NCBI GenBank assembly: GCA_964612075.1
Contig: CAZTFC010000004.1
Span: 1 to 64,000, forward strand
Origin: UBA2219 sp964612075
GTDB taxonomy: Bacteria > Desulfobacterota > Deferrimicrobia > Deferrimicrobiales > Deferrimicrobiaceae
DNA: 64,000 bases
Direction of reading: 5' to 3'
The notes beneath the pieces are model-generated. The model was not told the origin of the DNA, searched no databases, and saw nothing but the letters and a program-made list of their open reading frames with translations. Shown here in pieces: positions 34,028 through 43,302 of this stretch (position 1 is its first letter; each line of letters opens with the position of its first letter). Made by a program: the position numbers and the translations under genes.

Positions 34028-35257
34028 ATGCCGGCGATCCGGGTTGAAAACCTGTCGAAGGAATACCGCCTCGGCGGCGATCACCGCGCCGACAGCGTCC
34101 GCGAGCTGCTTTCATCCCTGCTTCGCCCTTCGTCTCTCCGGAACCGGCATCCCGGGAAGCGCGCCGCGGAGTGGTTCTGGGCGCTCAAGGACGTCAGCTT
34201 CGAGGTGGCTCCCGGCGAGACGGTGGGCATCATCGGCAGGAACGGAGCGGGGAAGTCCACCCTCCTCAAGATCCTGTCGAGGATCACCGAGCCGACGTCG
34301 GGCCGGGCGGAGCTGTGGGGCCGCGTGAGCAGCCTTCTCGAGGTGGGGACGGGCTTCCACCCCGAGCTCTCGGGGCGCGAGAACATTTTCCTGAACGGCT
34401 CCCTGCTCGGGATGAGCCGCCGTGAGATCGGGAGCAGGTTCGACGAGATCGTCGCCTTCTCCGAAATCGAGCGGTTCATCGACACGCCGGTGAAAAGGTA
34501 CTCTTCCGGCATGTACGTCCGCCTGGCCTTCGCTGTGGCCGCCCACCTCGAGCCGGAGATCCTCATCGTGGACGAGGTCCTGGCCGTCGGGGATGCGGAG
34601 TTCCAGCAGAAATGTCTCGGAAAGCTGAAACGGGTACAGGACGAGGGCAGGACGGTTCTATTCGTCAGCCACAACATGCAGGCCGTTTCCACCTTGACCA
34701 GCCGGTGCATCGTGCTGTCCGAGGGGCGCATGGTGTTCGACGGGGCCACCGGAAGCGCGATCCCGAGGTATCTCGAAACGACCGAAAGCGGGGGGAGCGC
34801 TTACGTCTCGGCCCCCTCTCCCGACGCGCCCCGGATCACCCGTGTGGAATTGGTTACGTCGGAACCCAACCACGTCCAGATCAACGGAAAGCCGATGGAG
34901 GTCCGCATCGAGATAACGACCCCGGTGGCCCTAGAACGGGCGTCGGTCGCGTTCCAGGCATTCAATCCGTTCCGGCAGGCATACCTGAACCTCTGGCTGT
35001 ACGACTCCGAACGTCCCTTGTGCCGCGAAGCCGGGGTGTTCCACCTCCTGTGCAGGATCCCGAAACTCCGCCTTTTCATGGGGCGCTATACCCTCACGGT
35101 CCACTTCTCGGAGCGCCTCGGAAAAAAGAACGTCCTGAAGATCGAGGACATCTGCCCGTTCGAGGTCGTCATGTACGGGCGACACCGGGATTTCCCCTGG
35201 GCCCAGGGTAACTGCACATACATAGAAGACTGCGAGTGGGAAATCTCGAGACGATGA
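34028..35257 (+). CDS. wzt: Polysaccharide ABC exporter ATPase with Wzt C-terminal domain
   Basis: A 409-aa protein. Walker A is GRNGAGKST (about 74), the signature YSSGMYVRLAFAVA, Walker B ILIVDEVLAVGD and the switch His in FVSHNMQ. About 145 residues after position 260 form a beta-rich Wzt-type domain that in relatives recognises the modified chain end before export. Start ATG 34028 (AGAGGGA upstream). Presence of the extra domain suggests the glycan carries a terminal modification, possibly made by the nearby methyltransferases. Confidence 0.92.
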   Translation: MPAIRVENLSKEYRLGGDHRADSVRELLSSLLRPSSLRNRHPGKRAAEWFWALKDVSFEVAPGETVGIIGRNGAGKSTLLKILSRITEPTSGRAELWGRVSSLLEVGTGFHPELSGRENIFLNGSLLGMSRREIGSRFDEIVAFSEIERFIDTPVKRYSSGMYVRLAFAVAAHLEPEILIVDEVLAVGDAEFQQKCLGKLKRVQDEGRTVLFVSHNMQAVSTLTSRCIVLSEGRMVFDGATGSAIPRYLETTESGGSAYVSAPSPDAPRITRVELVTSEPNHVQINGKPMEVRIEITTPVALERASVAFQAFNPFRQAYLNLWLYDSERPLCREAGVFHLLCRIPKLRLFMGRYTLTVHFSERLGKKNVLKIEDICPFEVVMYGRHRDFPWAQGNCTYIEDCEWEISRR

Positions 35258-35355
35258 TCCCTGACCGGCGGCAGGCATGCGATGCGCCGGCCAAACGACG
35301 CCGGTCGGATCGCTTCTCGCACCCCAATCCATGGACGCGGGGGAAGTGACCGGAC

Positions 35356-37224
35356 GTGTGCGGAATCGCGGGTATCCTGCACTTGGACGGCAGTCCGGTT
35401 CTTGAAGAGGAACTCTCCGCCATGGTCCGTGCGATGGCTCATCGCGGACCGGACGGAGAAGGCCTCCGGGTCGATGGGAACGTGGGGATCGGTCACAGGC
35501 GGCTCTCCATCATCGATCCGGCGGGCGGGCGCCAGCCGATGGGCAACGAGGACGGGACGGTCTGGATCACCTGCAACGGGGAAATCTACAACTTCCTCGA
35601 ATTGCGGGGGGAACTCGAAAAGAAGGGACACCGATTCCGCACGCGGTCCGATACCGAGGCCGTGCTCCATGCGTATGAGCAATGGGGCGACGATTGCGTG
35701 AATCGCTTCCGCGGGATGTTCGCGTTCGGAATCGTCGACCTGCGCAAGCGTCGGGTCTTCCTCGCCCGGGACCATTTCGGCATCAAGCCGCTCTGCTTCT
35801 ACCACGACGGAAACCGGTTCGCCTTCGCCTCGGAATTGCAGGCGTTCCACAAACTTCGGAGCGTCCGTCTGGATCTCGACCTCCAGGCGATCGACCAATA
35901 CCTGTGGCTCCAATACATCCCGGCCCCCCGTTCCGTCTTTCGGCATGTGCGGAAGCTCCCTGCCGCCTGCCGGATGGGCGTAACCTTCGACGGCAGGGTG
36001 AGCGGTCCCGAAGAGTACTGGAAGATCCACTACCGGCCCGATCACAGGAGGACGGAAGCGGCCTCCCTGGAAGAGATGGACGCCGTGTTGAGGGAATCCG
36101 TCAAGGCTCACCTCGTTTCCGACGTTCCCTTCGGGGCTTTCCTCTCCGGAGGGGTTGATTCCAGCGCCGTAGTCGCGTACATGGCCCAGGTCATGGATCG
36201 TCCCGTCCGCACGTTCACCATCGGTTTCCAGGAAAAGGAATACGATGAATCCCCCTTCGCGGCAATCGCCGCGAAACGGTGGGGAACCGACCACCACCTG
36301 GAGATCGTCAAACCCGATGCACTCGGGATTCTCCCCTCCCTGGTCAAGGTCTGCGGCGAACCGTTCGGGGACAGCTCCGTGATCCCGACCTATCACGTAG
36401 CCCGCCTGGCCCGGCGACACGTTCCGATGGTCCTTTCCGGGGACGGGGGAGATGAGACGTTTGCGGGTTATCATTCCTACCGGCAATGGATGAAGTACCT
36501 GCTCACGCCGCTTCCCCCCGATTCCCGCCCCCGCTGGAAAAAGCTACTCCGACCGCTGGTGGAAGCGATCCTTCCGGAACGGTACCCCCGCGCGCGGAAA
36601 CCGGGTTCCCGGCTGGAAGATTGGTTGAAGCTGGTCAACTACCTGCCCGGAAGCCGAAGGCACGTCCTTTGGAAGCCGGAACACCGTTCCGTCGAACGAC
36701 TTCCGCTCGACGTCCTGGAAGATGCGTACCGGGATGCGAAACGGCTCGACGGCGTAAGCCGGGTCCAGTACATGGATTTCAAGAGCTACCTGCCCAACTG
36801 CATCCTGCCGAAGGTCGACACCGCGAGCATGATGACGGGGCTCGAGGTCCGAACGCCGCTGTTGGACAGGAAGGTCTTCGAATTCGCCGCCACCTTGCCG
36901 GAATCCCTCAAAATCCGGCAGTCCGATAACGGAGAATGGAGCGGGAAACTGCTCTTGAAAAAAACGATGGAGAAATACTATCCTCGGGATTACCTGGATC
37001 GGCCCAAGCGGGGGTTCAGCATCCCGTTCCACAAATGGTTCGGCGAAAAAAACGCCCTATACGCGGAGATACGCGAAAGGCTTACCGGAACAGGATCCAC
37101 CCTCTCCGACTACTTCGAAACGGAAGCCGTCACGGGGTTGATCGAGGAGAAGAACACCGGTGCCGTCTGGCTTCTCCTATTCCTTGAAGAATGGTTCCGT
37201 CAGAACAAGGCCCCGGCCGGATGA
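35356..37224 (+). CDS. asnB: Asparagine synthase-like glutamine amidotransferase (copy 2)
   Basis: A 622-aa enzyme starting at GTG (GTG TGC encodes Met-Cys, so Cys2 can serve as nucleophile). Glutaminase segments are MAHRGPDGEGL and CNGEIYNFLELR; the PP-loop is FLSGGVDSSAVVAYM (about 256-270), with VLSGDGGDETFAGYHSY. It follows wzt by 98 nt with no gene between. The copy is clearly diverged from that at 29940. A role in amidating a sugar of the surface glycan is likely but unproven. Confidence 0.9.
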   Translation: MCGIAGILHLDGSPVLEEELSAMVRAMAHRGPDGEGLRVDGNVGIGHRRLSIIDPAGGRQPMGNEDGTVWITCNGEIYNFLELRGELEKKGHRFRTRSDTEAVLHAYEQWGDDCVNRFRGMFAFGIVDLRKRRVFLARDHFGIKPLCFYHDGNRFAFASELQAFHKLRSVRLDLDLQAIDQYLWLQYIPAPRSVFRHVRKLPAACRMGVTFDGRVSGPEEYWKIHYRPDHRRTEAASLEEMDAVLRESVKAHLVSDVPFGAFLSGGVDSSAVVAYMAQVMDRPVRTFTIGFQEKEYDESPFAAIAAKRWGTDHHLEIVKPDALGILPSLVKVCGEPFGDSSVIPTYHVARLARRHVPMVLSGDGGDETFAGYHSYRQWMKYLLTPLPPDSRPRWKKLLRPLVEAILPERYPRARKPGSRLEDWLKLVNYLPGSRRHVLWKPEHRSVERLPLDVLEDAYRDAKRLDGVSRVQYMDFKSYLPNCILPKVDTASMMTGLEVRTPLLDRKVFEFAATLPESLKIRQSDNGEWSGKLLLKKTMEKYYPRDYLDRPKRGFSIPFHKWFGEKNALYAEIRERLTGTGSTLSDYFETEAVTGLIEEKNTGAVWLLLFLEEWFRQNKAPAG

Positions 37225-38414
37225 AGGAGTCCGCGGTGCATTCCGAAGATAACGGGCGGGGTGAGCGGGGCCGGATGCTCTCGGGTCGGCGTGTCCTCTT
37301 CATCTTCCGAACATTGGAACTCGGGGGGACGGAGCGCCAGGCCCTCCGGCTGGCTGTCCACCTTCGCGAAGCAGCGGGGGCGGACGTCCGGATCGTCGGG
37401 CTCTCCCCCGGGCAGGGGAGGTTCTCCCGGCTCTGCGACGAAAACGGCATCCCCTGGCAGACCCTCCCGGTGGCATGGCCTCCCGGGAAAGCCGGCCGGA
37501 TCATGGAGATCGCGAGATTCGCATGGAGACTCCGGCGGCAGAAACCCGATGTCCTGCTTTCCTACAACTGGTTTCCCAACGTGCTATGCGGATTTGCATG
37601 GAAATTCACGGGCGCCAGCCTTCTCGTCTGGAACCAGCGGAACGAGGGGCACGACCTCGACAGGAGCAGGACCCACCGGACGGCCGCGCGACAAGCCTCC
37701 TGCTTTGTGTCCAATTCGCTCCACGGCAGGAATTTCCTGATGGAGACCTACGGAATCTCTCCTCATAAAATTGCCGTGATCCCGAACGGGGTCCCGTTGG
37801 CCGCCTCCGGGGACCGGCGTGCCGAATGGCGCAAGCGGCTTGGACTGGAGGACGATGTCTTCGTCGCCTGCATGGTCGCCAGCATGACAGCATACAAAGA
37901 CCACCCGACGGCTCTCGCCGCATGGAGGAAAGTGGTCGACCGAAACGCCGGAAGCGGGCCCCGCGCCGTCTTGTTTCTTGCCGGCCGATCCGATTACCGG
38001 GAACCTGCCCTGAAGAAGATTGCCTTCGATCTCGATCTTTGCGGACACGTCCGGTTCCTCGGGGAGATCGAGGACGTGGCCGGGCTGCTTTCCGCGTCGG
38101 ACCTGTGCGTCCACTGTTCGAATATGGAAGGTTGCCCGAACTCGGTCCTCGAGGCCATGGCGGCGTCCCTCCCCGTCGCGGCGACGGACATACCGGGAAT
38201 CCGGGAAGCAGTCGGGCCGGAGGGGTTCCCTTTCCTCGCGCCTCCCGCCGATCCGCAAGGACTGGCCGACCGGATCCTGGCATTGATGAACGATGCCGGA
38301 ATGCGTTCCTCCATAGGTGCCTCCATGAGGCGGAGGGTGGAAACGGAATTCGATCCCGTGCGGATGTGCGAGCGCACATTGGAATATATCGAGGCAGCCC
38401 TCGGGCTGCCTTGA
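37221..38414 (+). CDS. GT4-type glycosyltransferase
   Basis: A 397-aa GT-B enzyme. The N-terminus LFIFRTLELGGTERQALRLAV is family-4-like; the C-terminal donor site is HCSNMEGCPNSVLEAMAASLPVAAT. Its ATG overlaps the amidotransferase stop (ATGA). Sugar specificity cannot be read from sequence. Confidence 0.88.
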   Translation: MKESAVHSEDNGRGERGRMLSGRRVLFIFRTLELGGTERQALRLAVHLREAAGADVRIVGLSPGQGRFSRLCDENGIPWQTLPVAWPPGKAGRIMEIARFAWRLRRQKPDVLLSYNWFPNVLCGFAWKFTGASLLVWNQRNEGHDLDRSRTHRTAARQASCFVSNSLHGRNFLMETYGISPHKIAVIPNGVPLAASGDRRAEWRKRLGLEDDVFVACMVASMTAYKDHPTALAAWRKVVDRNAGSGPRAVLFLAGRSDYREPALKKIAFDLDLCGHVRFLGEIEDVAGLLSASDLCVHCSNMEGCPNSVLEAMAASLPVAATDIPGIREAVGPEGFPFLAPPADPQGLADRILALMNDAGMRSSIGASMRRRVETEFDPVRMCERTLEYIEAALGLP

Positions 38415-38460
38415 AACTCGGCTCCCGGTACTCGATCCCGATATACAAGAGGTAAGCGGC

Positions 38461-39558
38461 TTGGAGGAGTCCAGCAAGATTTTCGTCACGGGAGTGTATG
38501 GCAGCGGGAAAAGCCGGCTCGCCGCGCGCTTCGCTAAGGAGCGGCGCATCCCGTACATCGCGTTCGACAAGCTCCACCGGTATGGCGTGGAGGAGAATCA
38601 GAGCCGAAGGATCCTCGCCGGGTTGCCGAAGCGGTTCGTCATCGACGCGATCCCGATCGACGAGAACGGCAAGTGGAGCGACTTCACGGAATACGAAGCT
38701 CGCAACGATGTCCTCGTGATCTGCGCCTACTGCCCCGACCGGGACACGTGGCTCAGGCGGGTCCAGGACAAGCGGGACTTGGAGGAACGGGGGAGCCGCA
38801 AGATCGGGCTCCGGGAGAGGGTGGGGGTCTGGCTGCGCCGCACGGGTCTGCGGCCGCAGCTGCCGCTGACCATCGACCCGGAACACCATCTGCGGAAATA
38901 CCGCGGCTTCTTCACCCAGAACGTTCCGCTGCTTTCGGGGTTCCGCCGCGTGAAGTACTTCGATTCCTCCCGGAACGAGTACACCTCCCTGGAAGAGATG
39001 CTCGAGCGGATCCGGTTCCGGTATTTCCCCCTGGAAGATCACCTGGCCGGGCTCGGCAAGGAACATGACTGGAAGTACCAGGACATCGAGATCCTGAACA
39101 TGGTCGGGTACTCGAAATCCCACAAGACATGGGACCGCATCCGGGGCCTCGTGGACTGGAAGGGGAAGAGAGTCCTCGATCTTGGCTGCTTCCACGGGTT
39201 TTTCAGCTTCAAGGCGGAAGACGAGGGCGGACTGGTGCAGGGATTCGACCGTAGCGCCGCTGCCCTGACCGTAGCCCGCATGATCAACGACCTCCGGGGG
39301 GGGCGCATCGTCTTCCGGGAATGGACCGGCGGCGACGATCTCCCCGAGTGCGACGTCATCCTGTGCCTCAACGTGCTCCACCATTTCCGGGACCCGGAAA
39401 AGGCGCTCTCCAGGATGCGTTGCAGGCAGGCGATCTTCGAGATCAAGACGGAGTGCCGGGCGGCGGTGGAAGCCTTCTTCACGGTTACGAAAGAGGTGGA
39501 TTCTCACCGGACGGACCGCCGCATCCTGCTCTGCTCCCGACGGAACAACGCGCGATGA
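38461..39558 (+). CDS. P-loop kinase-like domain fused to a SAM methyltransferase
   Basis: A 365-aa two-domain protein starting at TTG with AGAGGTAAG upstream. Residues about 7-175 are an adenylate-kinase-like P-loop domain with Walker A GVYGSGKS (about 11-18). Residues about 200-365 are a class I methyltransferase: motif I VLDLGCFHGFFS (about 234-245) and a later CDVILCLNVLHHFRDPEKAL. A linker has DWKYQDIEI. It sits between glycosyltransferase genes with an ATGA overlap downstream, so it probably modifies the glycan, for example phosphorylating and/or methylating the chain end. The combination is not one I recognise. Confidence 0.78.
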   Translation: MEESSKIFVTGVYGSGKSRLAARFAKERRIPYIAFDKLHRYGVEENQSRRILAGLPKRFVIDAIPIDENGKWSDFTEYEARNDVLVICAYCPDRDTWLRRVQDKRDLEERGSRKIGLRERVGVWLRRTGLRPQLPLTIDPEHHLRKYRGFFTQNVPLLSGFRRVKYFDSSRNEYTSLEEMLERIRFRYFPLEDHLAGLGKEHDWKYQDIEILNMVGYSKSHKTWDRIRGLVDWKGKRVLDLGCFHGFFSFKAEDEGGLVQGFDRSAAALTVARMINDLRGGRIVFREWTGGDDLPECDVILCLNVLHHFRDPEKALSRMRCRQAIFEIKTECRAAVEAFFTVTKEVDSHRTDRRILLCSRRNNAR

Positions 39559-40910
39559 CGGACGGCGCCCCAAACCCAGGGGGGAGGGCCGGTAAGCCGG
39601 TCAGGATCCTCTTCGTGACCTGGGGCTATTCGATCCACGCCGTCCGGCGCATACGGGTATTCCTCGAGGATCCGGGGTTCGAGGTGGCCGTCGTCTCCAA
39701 CCACGACTACCGCTTCCCCGGTGCGAAGAACATCATCCTGTCCGGCGAGGACGCTCGGAAGGATATCCGCGGGGAAACCCTGGCGGCGCTGGAGAAGATC
39801 CGAGGCGTCGCCCCCCGGCGAGGGCTCCGCGGGCTCCTGCCGCGCCTCAAAGAGAAATTCTTCGCCTTTTCCCTGCTGCTGCCATTTTTCCTCCGGATCG
39901 GGATCCGGGACGTCGCCACGTTCCGCTCGGCTGCCAACACTCTCGACGTGCTCTTCGACGTCGCGATCGCACGCGCGGACATCGGGATCCTGCGGGATGC
40001 CGTCTCGAAATTCGACCCGCATGTCGTCTTCCTGCAGACCCTGCTCTACCCGTGCCATCTCGCGTACCATCTTCCTCGGAAATACCCGGTCATCGTCACG
40101 TTCTGGAACGGCGACGCGACGTGGTGGGCGCAGTGGGACGGCATCGACCGGACGATCAAGCGCGGGATCGTTTGCCGCGGTGCCGCCCTCGCGTCCGCGA
40201 TGACAGTCAACTCGGAGCATGTCCGGCGGGCGCTTCTGGACATCGGGGCCGACGGGCGCAAGATCCACCTCGTCCGGTACCCGGGCGTGGACCTGGAGCG
40301 GTTTGCACCCGGCCCGAAGGGGGCTGCGCGAGCGAGGCTTCGGATCACCGCAGGCAAGGTGGTCTTCTGCCCGCGGGGCCTCGGAGGATACCTGAACAGC
40401 GATGTCATCGTGGAGAGCATGCCGGAGGTGTTGGGCGCAAACCCCGACACGCTCTTCCTGTTCGTGTCGGACGCCGGCTCGGAAGAATGGGAGAAACATC
40501 TAGAAAGGGCCCAGGCCCTCGGTGTGGAGCGGCACCTCCGGAGGGATGGCCAGGTCCCCTGGGAAGAGATGCCCGACTATTACCGCGCTTCCGACGTCAT
40601 GGTCTCGGTCTCCTCGAACGATTCGCTTCCGAATTGCATGCTGGAGGCCATGGCATGCGGCACTCCCGTGGTCATCGGGGATATCCCGCAGCTTCGGGAA
40701 TGGGTGGAGGACGGAGCGAACGGCTATCGGGTGCCGCCGAGGGACGCCGCCGCCCTGGCCGACAGGATCAACGGGATCCTGGCCGCGCCGCCCGTCCGGA
40801 TCGGGGAATTCGCCCGCAGGAACCGGACCCTGGTCGAACGGGAGGCGGACAGCAGGAAGACCGGGGAGCGGATAAGGCAGCTCGTGCGCGAGAATGCGAG
40901 GAAGGGATGA
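39555..40910 (+). CDS. GT4-type glycosyltransferase
   Basis: A 451-aa GT-B enzyme. VRILFVTWGYSIHAVRRIR opens the first Rossmann domain; a hydrophobic segment near 95-107 may associate with the membrane; the donor site is SVSSNDSLPNCMLEAMACGTPVV (EX7E-like with Asp). NGDATWWAQWDG is a distinctive acceptor-side segment. ATGA overlaps exist at both ends. Confidence 0.87.
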   Translation: MTDGAPNPGGRAGKPVRILFVTWGYSIHAVRRIRVFLEDPGFEVAVVSNHDYRFPGAKNIILSGEDARKDIRGETLAALEKIRGVAPRRGLRGLLPRLKEKFFAFSLLLPFFLRIGIRDVATFRSAANTLDVLFDVAIARADIGILRDAVSKFDPHVVFLQTLLYPCHLAYHLPRKYPVIVTFWNGDATWWAQWDGIDRTIKRGIVCRGAALASAMTVNSEHVRRALLDIGADGRKIHLVRYPGVDLERFAPGPKGAARARLRITAGKVVFCPRGLGGYLNSDVIVESMPEVLGANPDTLFLFVSDAGSEEWEKHLERAQALGVERHLRRDGQVPWEEMPDYYRASDVMVSVSSNDSLPNCMLEAMACGTPVVIGDIPQLREWVEDGANGYRVPPRDAAALADRINGILAAPPVRIGEFARRNRTLVEREADSRKTGERIRQLVRENARKG

Positions 40911-42121
40911 TACCCGCCGGCACCCGGAACATGCGACTGGGCATCGTATCCCACGTGTTGCCTCCCTCCCCTTCCGGGCAGGCGGTGGTTCTCTACCGCC
41001 TGTTGTCCGGCATCCCTCCGGAGAGGTATTTCCTGATCTCCCGCGAAAACTACGGCTCCCCCGGAGAAGCGGCAGCTTCCGCCTCGGCGAAGCTGCCCGT
41101 TCGGTATTACCACCTTTCGCCCCACCGGCGGCTCGCGTTTTCGAGGATCCCCGGGATCCGCCAGCTGACGGAACATCTCGATGCATGGACCGCCGTGAGG
41201 GACCGGTCAAGGCAGATCGCGGACATCGTGCGCCGCGAGAGGTGCGGGCTCCTGGTCGCCTGCACCGGAGACCTTTACGACCTGCCGGCAGCCGCCCTCG
41301 CCGCCCGAAGGACGGGAATCCCCTTCGTTCCGTACCTCTTCGACGATTACGTTTTTCAGTGGACCGGGCCGGCACGCCGGGTCGCCGCGCGCTTCGAGCC
41401 CTCCGCGCTGCGCGAGGCCCGCGCCGTGATCGTCCCGAACGAGTTCGCGCGCGATGAATACGCCAAGCGTTGTGGGGCGCCGGGCGTCATCGTCCGAAAT
41501 CCGTGTCTCCTTCCGGACCTGGCCGCGCTGGACGGAGCGAAGCGGGTTTTCGGCGCTGGTGAGATCCACATCGTTTACACTGGTGCCGTGTACCACGCCC
41601 AGGCCGACGCCTTTCGCAACCTGATCACCGCGATCTCGCGCCCCGGAAACGCCGAGGCACGGCTCCACATCTATACCGCGCAGTCCGGGGCGGAGCTGAA
41701 GAGCCAAGGCATCGACGGACCGGCGGTGACCCGCCATCCGCACGTTCCCCAGTCCGAAGTGGCCGCCATCCTCCGGCAGGCGGATATCCTTTTCCTGCCG
41801 CTCTCCTTCCGCTCGCCGATCCCGGAGGTCATCAGGACATCCGCTCCCGGGAAGACCGGCGAGTACCTCTCCGTGGGCCGGCCCATCCTGCTGCATGCGC
41901 CGCCGGATTGTTTCCTCACGTGGTACTTCCGGACCAACGGGTGCGGCGTCGTCGCGGACCGGGAAGAGCCGAGGGAGCTGGCGACATCCATCGAGCTCCT
42001 CCGGACGGACCGGGCACTGCGGGACAGGGTCTCCACCGCTGCTCGAATGGCGGCGGAAAGGGATTTTGACCTGGGCAGGGTACGGAGATCCTTCGAATCC
42101 CTGCTGGAGTGGGAGCCATGA
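40907..42121 (+). CDS. Glycosyltransferase, GT-B fold
   Basis: A 404-aa GT-B protein with MRLGIVSHVLPPSPSGQAVVLYRLL at the N-terminus and IRTSAPGKTGEYLSVGRPILLHAP in the donor-binding half. The EX7E motif is weaker than in neighbouring genes. ATG 40907 overlaps the previous stop, and its own stop overlaps the next ATG. Confidence 0.82.
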   Translation: MIPAGTRNMRLGIVSHVLPPSPSGQAVVLYRLLSGIPPERYFLISRENYGSPGEAAASASAKLPVRYYHLSPHRRLAFSRIPGIRQLTEHLDAWTAVRDRSRQIADIVRRERCGLLVACTGDLYDLPAAALAARRTGIPFVPYLFDDYVFQWTGPARRVAARFEPSALREARAVIVPNEFARDEYAKRCGAPGVIVRNPCLLPDLAALDGAKRVFGAGEIHIVYTGAVYHAQADAFRNLITAISRPGNAEARLHIYTAQSGAELKSQGIDGPAVTRHPHVPQSEVAAILRQADILFLPLSFRSPIPEVIRTSAPGKTGEYLSVGRPILLHAPPDCFLTWYFRTNGCGVVADREEPRELATSIELLRTDRALRDRVSTAARMAAERDFDLGRVRRSFESLLEWEP

Positions 42122-43302
42122 GGATCCTACTGATAGCGATGGCCAACAGCGTCCACACGGCTCGCTGGGTCGACCAGATCGCGGACGAGGGATGGGACCT
42201 GCACCTCTGCCCTAGCACCGATTCCTGGACCGATATCCACCAGGGCCTCCGAAAAGTAACGCTGCACCACACGGGCTTCCGTAACCCAGGTGAAACCGCG
42301 GCAGGAGTGCGGTTCCGCGGCGTCTCTCTCCCCTGGCGGATGGCGGATGTCTGGCACCGCAGGATCCAAAAGATGGCGGGAGAAGACCGCCGCCCGGAAC
42401 GGCTCGCCCGGCTCATCGACCGCCTTTCGCCCGACGTGGTCCACTCCCTAGAGATCCAACATGCGGGATATCTGGCCCTCGAAGCGAAGAAACGGGCGAG
42501 GAAACCTTTCCCTCCGTGGATCGTGACGAACTGGGGCAGCGACATCTACCTGTTCGGGAGGCTGGCCGAGCACGCGCCTAGGATCCGCAAGGTCCTCGAA
42601 TCGTGCGACTTCTATTCCTGCGAATGCCGGCGCGACGTCGCGCTGGCCAGGTCCTTCGGCTTCGCCGGCACGGTGCTTCCCGTGTTCCCGAACGCGGGCG
42701 GCTTCGACCTGGGAATGACGGCCTCCCTGAAGAGCCCGGGGCCCTCCTCCTCGCGCCGGGGGATCATGCTGAAAGGCTACCAGCACTGGGGCGGGCGCGC
42801 CCTGACGGGCCTGCGGGCGCTGGAGCGGTGCGCCGATCTCCTCGGGGAGTATGAAGTTTGGATCTACTCCGCCTCGCCCGACGTGGCGGTCGCGGCGGAG
42901 CTGTTCGGGCGCTCCACGGGGGTCCGGGTGACGCTCCTCCCGAAGGACACCCCTCACGCCGAGATCCTCTCCCGTCACGGCAGGGCGAGGATCTCGATCG
43001 GGCTGAGCACGGGCGACGCCATCAGCACTTCCCTCCTGGAGTCGATGGTGATGGGCTCCTTCCCGATCCAGTCCTGGACCGCCTGCGCCGACGAGTGGAT
43101 CGAGGACGGGCGAACCGGGCTCCTCGTCCCTCCGGACGATCCCGAGATCGTGGAGGCGGCGGTCCGGAGGACGCTTTCGGACGACGCGCTCGTCGACCGC
43201 GCGGCGGAGGAGAACCTCCAGGTCGCCGAAGAGCGCCTGGACCGGGAGCGGATTCGCCCGATGGCGATCGACTTCTACAAGCAGGCGAGGGCGCGCAGCT
43301 GA
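42118..43302 (+). CDS. Glycosyltransferase, GT-B fold
   Basis: A 394-aa protein: MRILLIAMANSVHTARWVDQIADEG, PDVVHSLEIQHAGYLALEAKK, NWGSDIYLFGR, then ISIGLSTGDAISTSLLESMVMGSFPIQS in the donor site with Glu of an EX7E-like motif. It is similar in layout to enzymes of sialic/amino-sugar glycan loci, but specificity is unknown. Both ends overlap neighbours by four bases. Confidence 0.85.
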   Translation: MRILLIAMANSVHTARWVDQIADEGWDLHLCPSTDSWTDIHQGLRKVTLHHTGFRNPGETAAGVRFRGVSLPWRMADVWHRRIQKMAGEDRRPERLARLIDRLSPDVVHSLEIQHAGYLALEAKKRARKPFPPWIVTNWGSDIYLFGRLAEHAPRIRKVLESCDFYSCECRRDVALARSFGFAGTVLPVFPNAGGFDLGMTASLKSPGPSSSRRGIMLKGYQHWGGRALTGLRALERCADLLGEYEVWIYSASPDVAVAAELFGRSTGVRVTLLPKDTPHAEILSRHGRARISIGLSTGDAISTSLLESMVMGSFPIQSWTACADEWIEDGRTGLLVPPDDPEIVEAAVRRTLSDDALVDRAAEENLQVAEERLDRERIRPMAIDFYKQARARS

